DNA from: Actinotignum timonense
GTDB taxonomy: Bacteria; Actinomycetota; Actinomycetes; Actinomycetales; Actinomycetaceae
Assembly: GCF_030216305.1 (NCBI RefSeq)
Contig: NZ_JASOKT010000001.1
Location: forward strand, 186,001 to 250,000
Direction of reading: 5' to 3'
DNA length: 64,000 bases
This document shows positions 62,298-64,000 of the stretch, one piece after another. The first letter of the stretch is position 1. Each line of letters starts with the position of its first letter. Below the pieces are notes generated by a model. The model was not told the origin of the DNA and did not search any database. It saw only the letters and a list, made by a program, of their open reading frames with translations. The translations under genes and the position numbers were made by a program.

Positions 62298-63986
62298 ATG
62301 CTGGATACCACAACGGTTATTTTCAATGCGCTGGCCTTGACCGCGCGCCTGGATCGCACCCAGGTGCTCGAAAATCTGGCCGGCGCCGGATTGAAACTAA
62401 CCGGGGCATCCAGCGCCGCCGTTCTCATATTCAATTCGGCGGAAAAGGTGACGAGCATTGTCACCCTGGGCCAGCCGCTGCCCGCGGCTGCCAGCCTCAC
62501 CCCCACCAGCCTGGATCGGGACCTGACCAGCTTGGGCGATGAGGATACCGTGATGTGGGATCGCGCCGAGGCGGTGAGCGCCGTCCACGATGAGAGCGGC
62601 ATCATCCCGGAACCCGCCGCTGGCAGCACTCCGCTCAGCGCCGCCGGCCACCAGGACGGCATCTACGGCCCGGGTATCACGAATTTCCTCACCTCCCGCC
62701 TCATGACCGGGAACCGGGTGCTCGCCCGGGTGATCTTCTTTAACAAGCCCGGGGCTTTTAGCGAATCAGATATTAACCTCATTGCGCTCTTGGCGCGCGC
62801 GGCCACCATCGCCGTCGAAAATGCGCGCCTGTACGAGGAATCGAACTCCCGTGCGCAGTGGCTTTCTGCCTCACGGCGCATCACTATCGCGCTGCTGCAA
62901 GGAAGCGACGAAGAAGAAGCCCTCCAGCTCATCGCCACGGAAATGCGGCGGGTAGCGGATGCCGATCTGGCCCTCATTATTCTGCCTTCGGTAGCCGATA
63001 CCTGGGCCTGCGAATTCGTGGCGGGGGAAGCCGGGCAGGACCTGGTGGGAACCACCTTCGGGCGGGATTCCCGGGCGCGGGCCGTAGCCCAAAGCGGGCT
63101 CGGGCGCATTATCGATACGAGCACCGCGGCTCCCTCCCCCGATAATCCCCTCGACCGTTTCGGCCCGCTTCTCTACGCGCCGATGGCCGGCGGGGATACC
63201 GCACGCGGCGTTATTATCCTGGCCCGGCTGCGCGGGCGCGCCGAATTCGACATGGTTGATTTGACGATGGCGGAAAGCGTGGCCAACCAAGCCGCCCTCG
63301 CCCTGGAACTGGCCGATGCCCGCTATGTGCAAGCCCAATCGGCCCAGCTGGAAGAACGCTCCCGCATTTCGCGCGATCTGCACGATTTCGCGATCCAGCA
63401 GTTGTTTGCTTCCGGGATGCGCCTATCCGCGCTGCGTGACGATTTGGCAACCGAGGATGCGGTGGCCGATAACGTGCTCGATTCCCTCGATAACGCCATC
63501 GAGTCGATTGACGAATCCGTGGCGCAGATCCGCCAGATTATTTACTCGCTGCGCGGCCCGGATACGTCCGTCCCAGTAGTTTCACGCCTGCGCCGCGAGG
63601 TCAGCTCCGTCACGGCGCAGCTCGGTTTCACCCCGAGCCTGCGGATTACCGTGCGCGGCGAAGATATTGATAGCGGCACGCACACCGAAATCGATGATGC
63701 TATCGGTTCGGATATTAGCGACGACGTTATCGCGGTGGTGCGCGAATGCCTCTCCAATGCGGTGCGCCACGCCCACGCCCATTCCATCACCGTGACCGTC
63801 ACCGTCACCGACCGTGATATTAGCGTGGAAGTTGCCGATGACGGCGTGGGCATTGGCGAATTGAGCCGGCGTTCGGGGCTGTCTAATCTGGCCGCCCGGG
63901 CCCGGCGCCACCACGGCACTTTCTCCATCGCTCCGGGAAGCGAACGCGGTACCGTGGTGCGCTGGCGGGCCCTTATTGACGGATAA
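62298..63986 (+). CDS. GAF-domain sensor histidine kinase (NarL/DevS type)
   Basis: This 562-aa soluble kinase has two GAF domains (about 20-185 and 200-345), a HisKA_3 dimerisation motif with phospho-acceptor His362 in RISRDLHDFAIQQLF, and a HATPase_c domain with VVRECLSNAVRHAHAH and DDGVGIG. Layout matches DevS/DosS-like redox or oxygen sensors, though heme ligands cannot be judged here. The ATG at 62298 is 2 bp after the cydC stop and follows AGGAATAAGG. It thus looks cotranscribed with cydABDC. The cognate response regulator may lie just beyond the right edge; bases 63987-64000 do not start one. Confidence 0.88.
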   Translation: MLDTTTVIFNALALTARLDRTQVLENLAGAGLKLTGASSAAVLIFNSAEKVTSIVTLGQPLPAAASLTPTSLDRDLTSLGDEDTVMWDRAEAVSAVHDESGIIPEPAAGSTPLSAAGHQDGIYGPGITNFLTSRLMTGNRVLARVIFFNKPGAFSESDINLIALLARAATIAVENARLYEESNSRAQWLSASRRITIALLQGSDEEEALQLIATEMRRVADADLALIILPSVADTWACEFVAGEAGQDLVGTTFGRDSRARAVAQSGLGRIIDTSTAAPSPDNPLDRFGPLLYAPMAGGDTARGVIILARLRGRAEFDMVDLTMAESVANQAALALELADARYVQAQSAQLEERSRISRDLHDFAIQQLFASGMRLSALRDDLATEDAVADNVLDSLDNAIESIDESVAQIRQIIYSLRGPDTSVPVVSRLRREVSSVTAQLGFTPSLRITVRGEDIDSGTHTEIDDAIGSDISDDVIAVVRECLSNAVRHAHAHSITVTVTVTDRDISVEVADDGVGIGELSRRSGLSNLAARARRHHGTFSIAPGSERGTVVRWRALIDG

Positions 63987-64000
63987 ATGCCCGTTTAGAT

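Noticed and set aside
1-64000. CRISPR array, prophage, insertion sequence or toxin-antitoxin system
   Set aside because: No regularly spaced repeats, transposase, integrase, phage structural gene or recognisable toxin-antitoxin pair was seen.

Overview
This is a high-G+C Gram-positive chromosome segment. The gene set and order are typical of Actinomycetota: hrcA-dnaJ-rsmE-phoH-ybeY-CBS protein-era, leuA-recO-uppS, lepA-trmB-hemW, comEA-comEC-holA, and rne-rplU-rpmA-obgE-proB. Leaderless or GTG/TTG starts are common, and there is a DUF3097 protein. A host-associated member of the Actinomycetaceae would fit, but I cannot fix the genus from sequence alone. I see no insertion sequence, prophage, CRISPR array or rRNA operon. 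One tRNA gene is present, tRNA-Ala(GGC).

Layout. 1-3.9 kb (minus): a truncated PEBP gene, uppS, recO and leuA, the last behind a leucine-rich leader peptide. 3.9-12.5 kb (minus): a stress, ribosome-maturation and GTPase operon headed by a CIRCE element and hrcA. 12.5-15.4 kb (plus): a DUF3097 protein, a DMT transporter and an SDR. 15.4-19.5 kb (minus): lepA-trmB-hemW. 19.5-21.7 kb (plus): a luciferase-like flavoprotein, a PH-domain protein and rpsT. 21.7-25.3 kb (minus): a small membrane protein and the pntAB transhydrogenase. 25.4-29.9 kb (minus): comEA-comEC-holA. 30-31.9 kb (plus): a HerA/DUF853-type ATPase. 31.9-43 kb: a mutarotase, leuS, a HIT protein, two HAD phosphatases, a DUF4282 protein, a type II NADH dehydrogenase and a compact ABC-transporter/TetR cassette beside the tRNA. 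43.3-47.3 kb (minus): proA-nadD-membrane protein-rsfS-phosphatase, tightly overlapped. 47.3-49.4 kb: trxA and an unannotated small-ORF/LLM-like pair that separates proA from proB. 49.4-55.5 kb (minus): rne, rplU, rpmA, obgE, proB. 56-64 kb (plus): cydA-cydB-cydD-cydC followed directly by a GAF-type histidine kinase.

Working together. Much of the window is housekeeping: ribosome assembly (era, ybeY, rsmE, obgE, rsfS, rplU, rpmA, rpsT, rne), protein quality control (hrcA/dnaJ), amino-acid synthesis (leuA, proA, proB) and redox balance (pntAB, ndh, trxA, cydABDC). The cyd operon and its adjoining kinase form a plausible oxygen- or redox-responsive respiratory unit.

The points most worth a second look are: the leuA leader peptide; the leaderless promoter and palindromic operator of the ABC/TetR cassette; a dispersed 13-mer found in different reading frames and between genes; the 54-aa ORF plus divergent LLM-like protein inserted between proB and proA; and paired inverted repeats ahead of cydA. 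I did not find convincing evidence for a wholly new defence or mobile system. No database search was possible, so product names rest on motifs and recalled family features.
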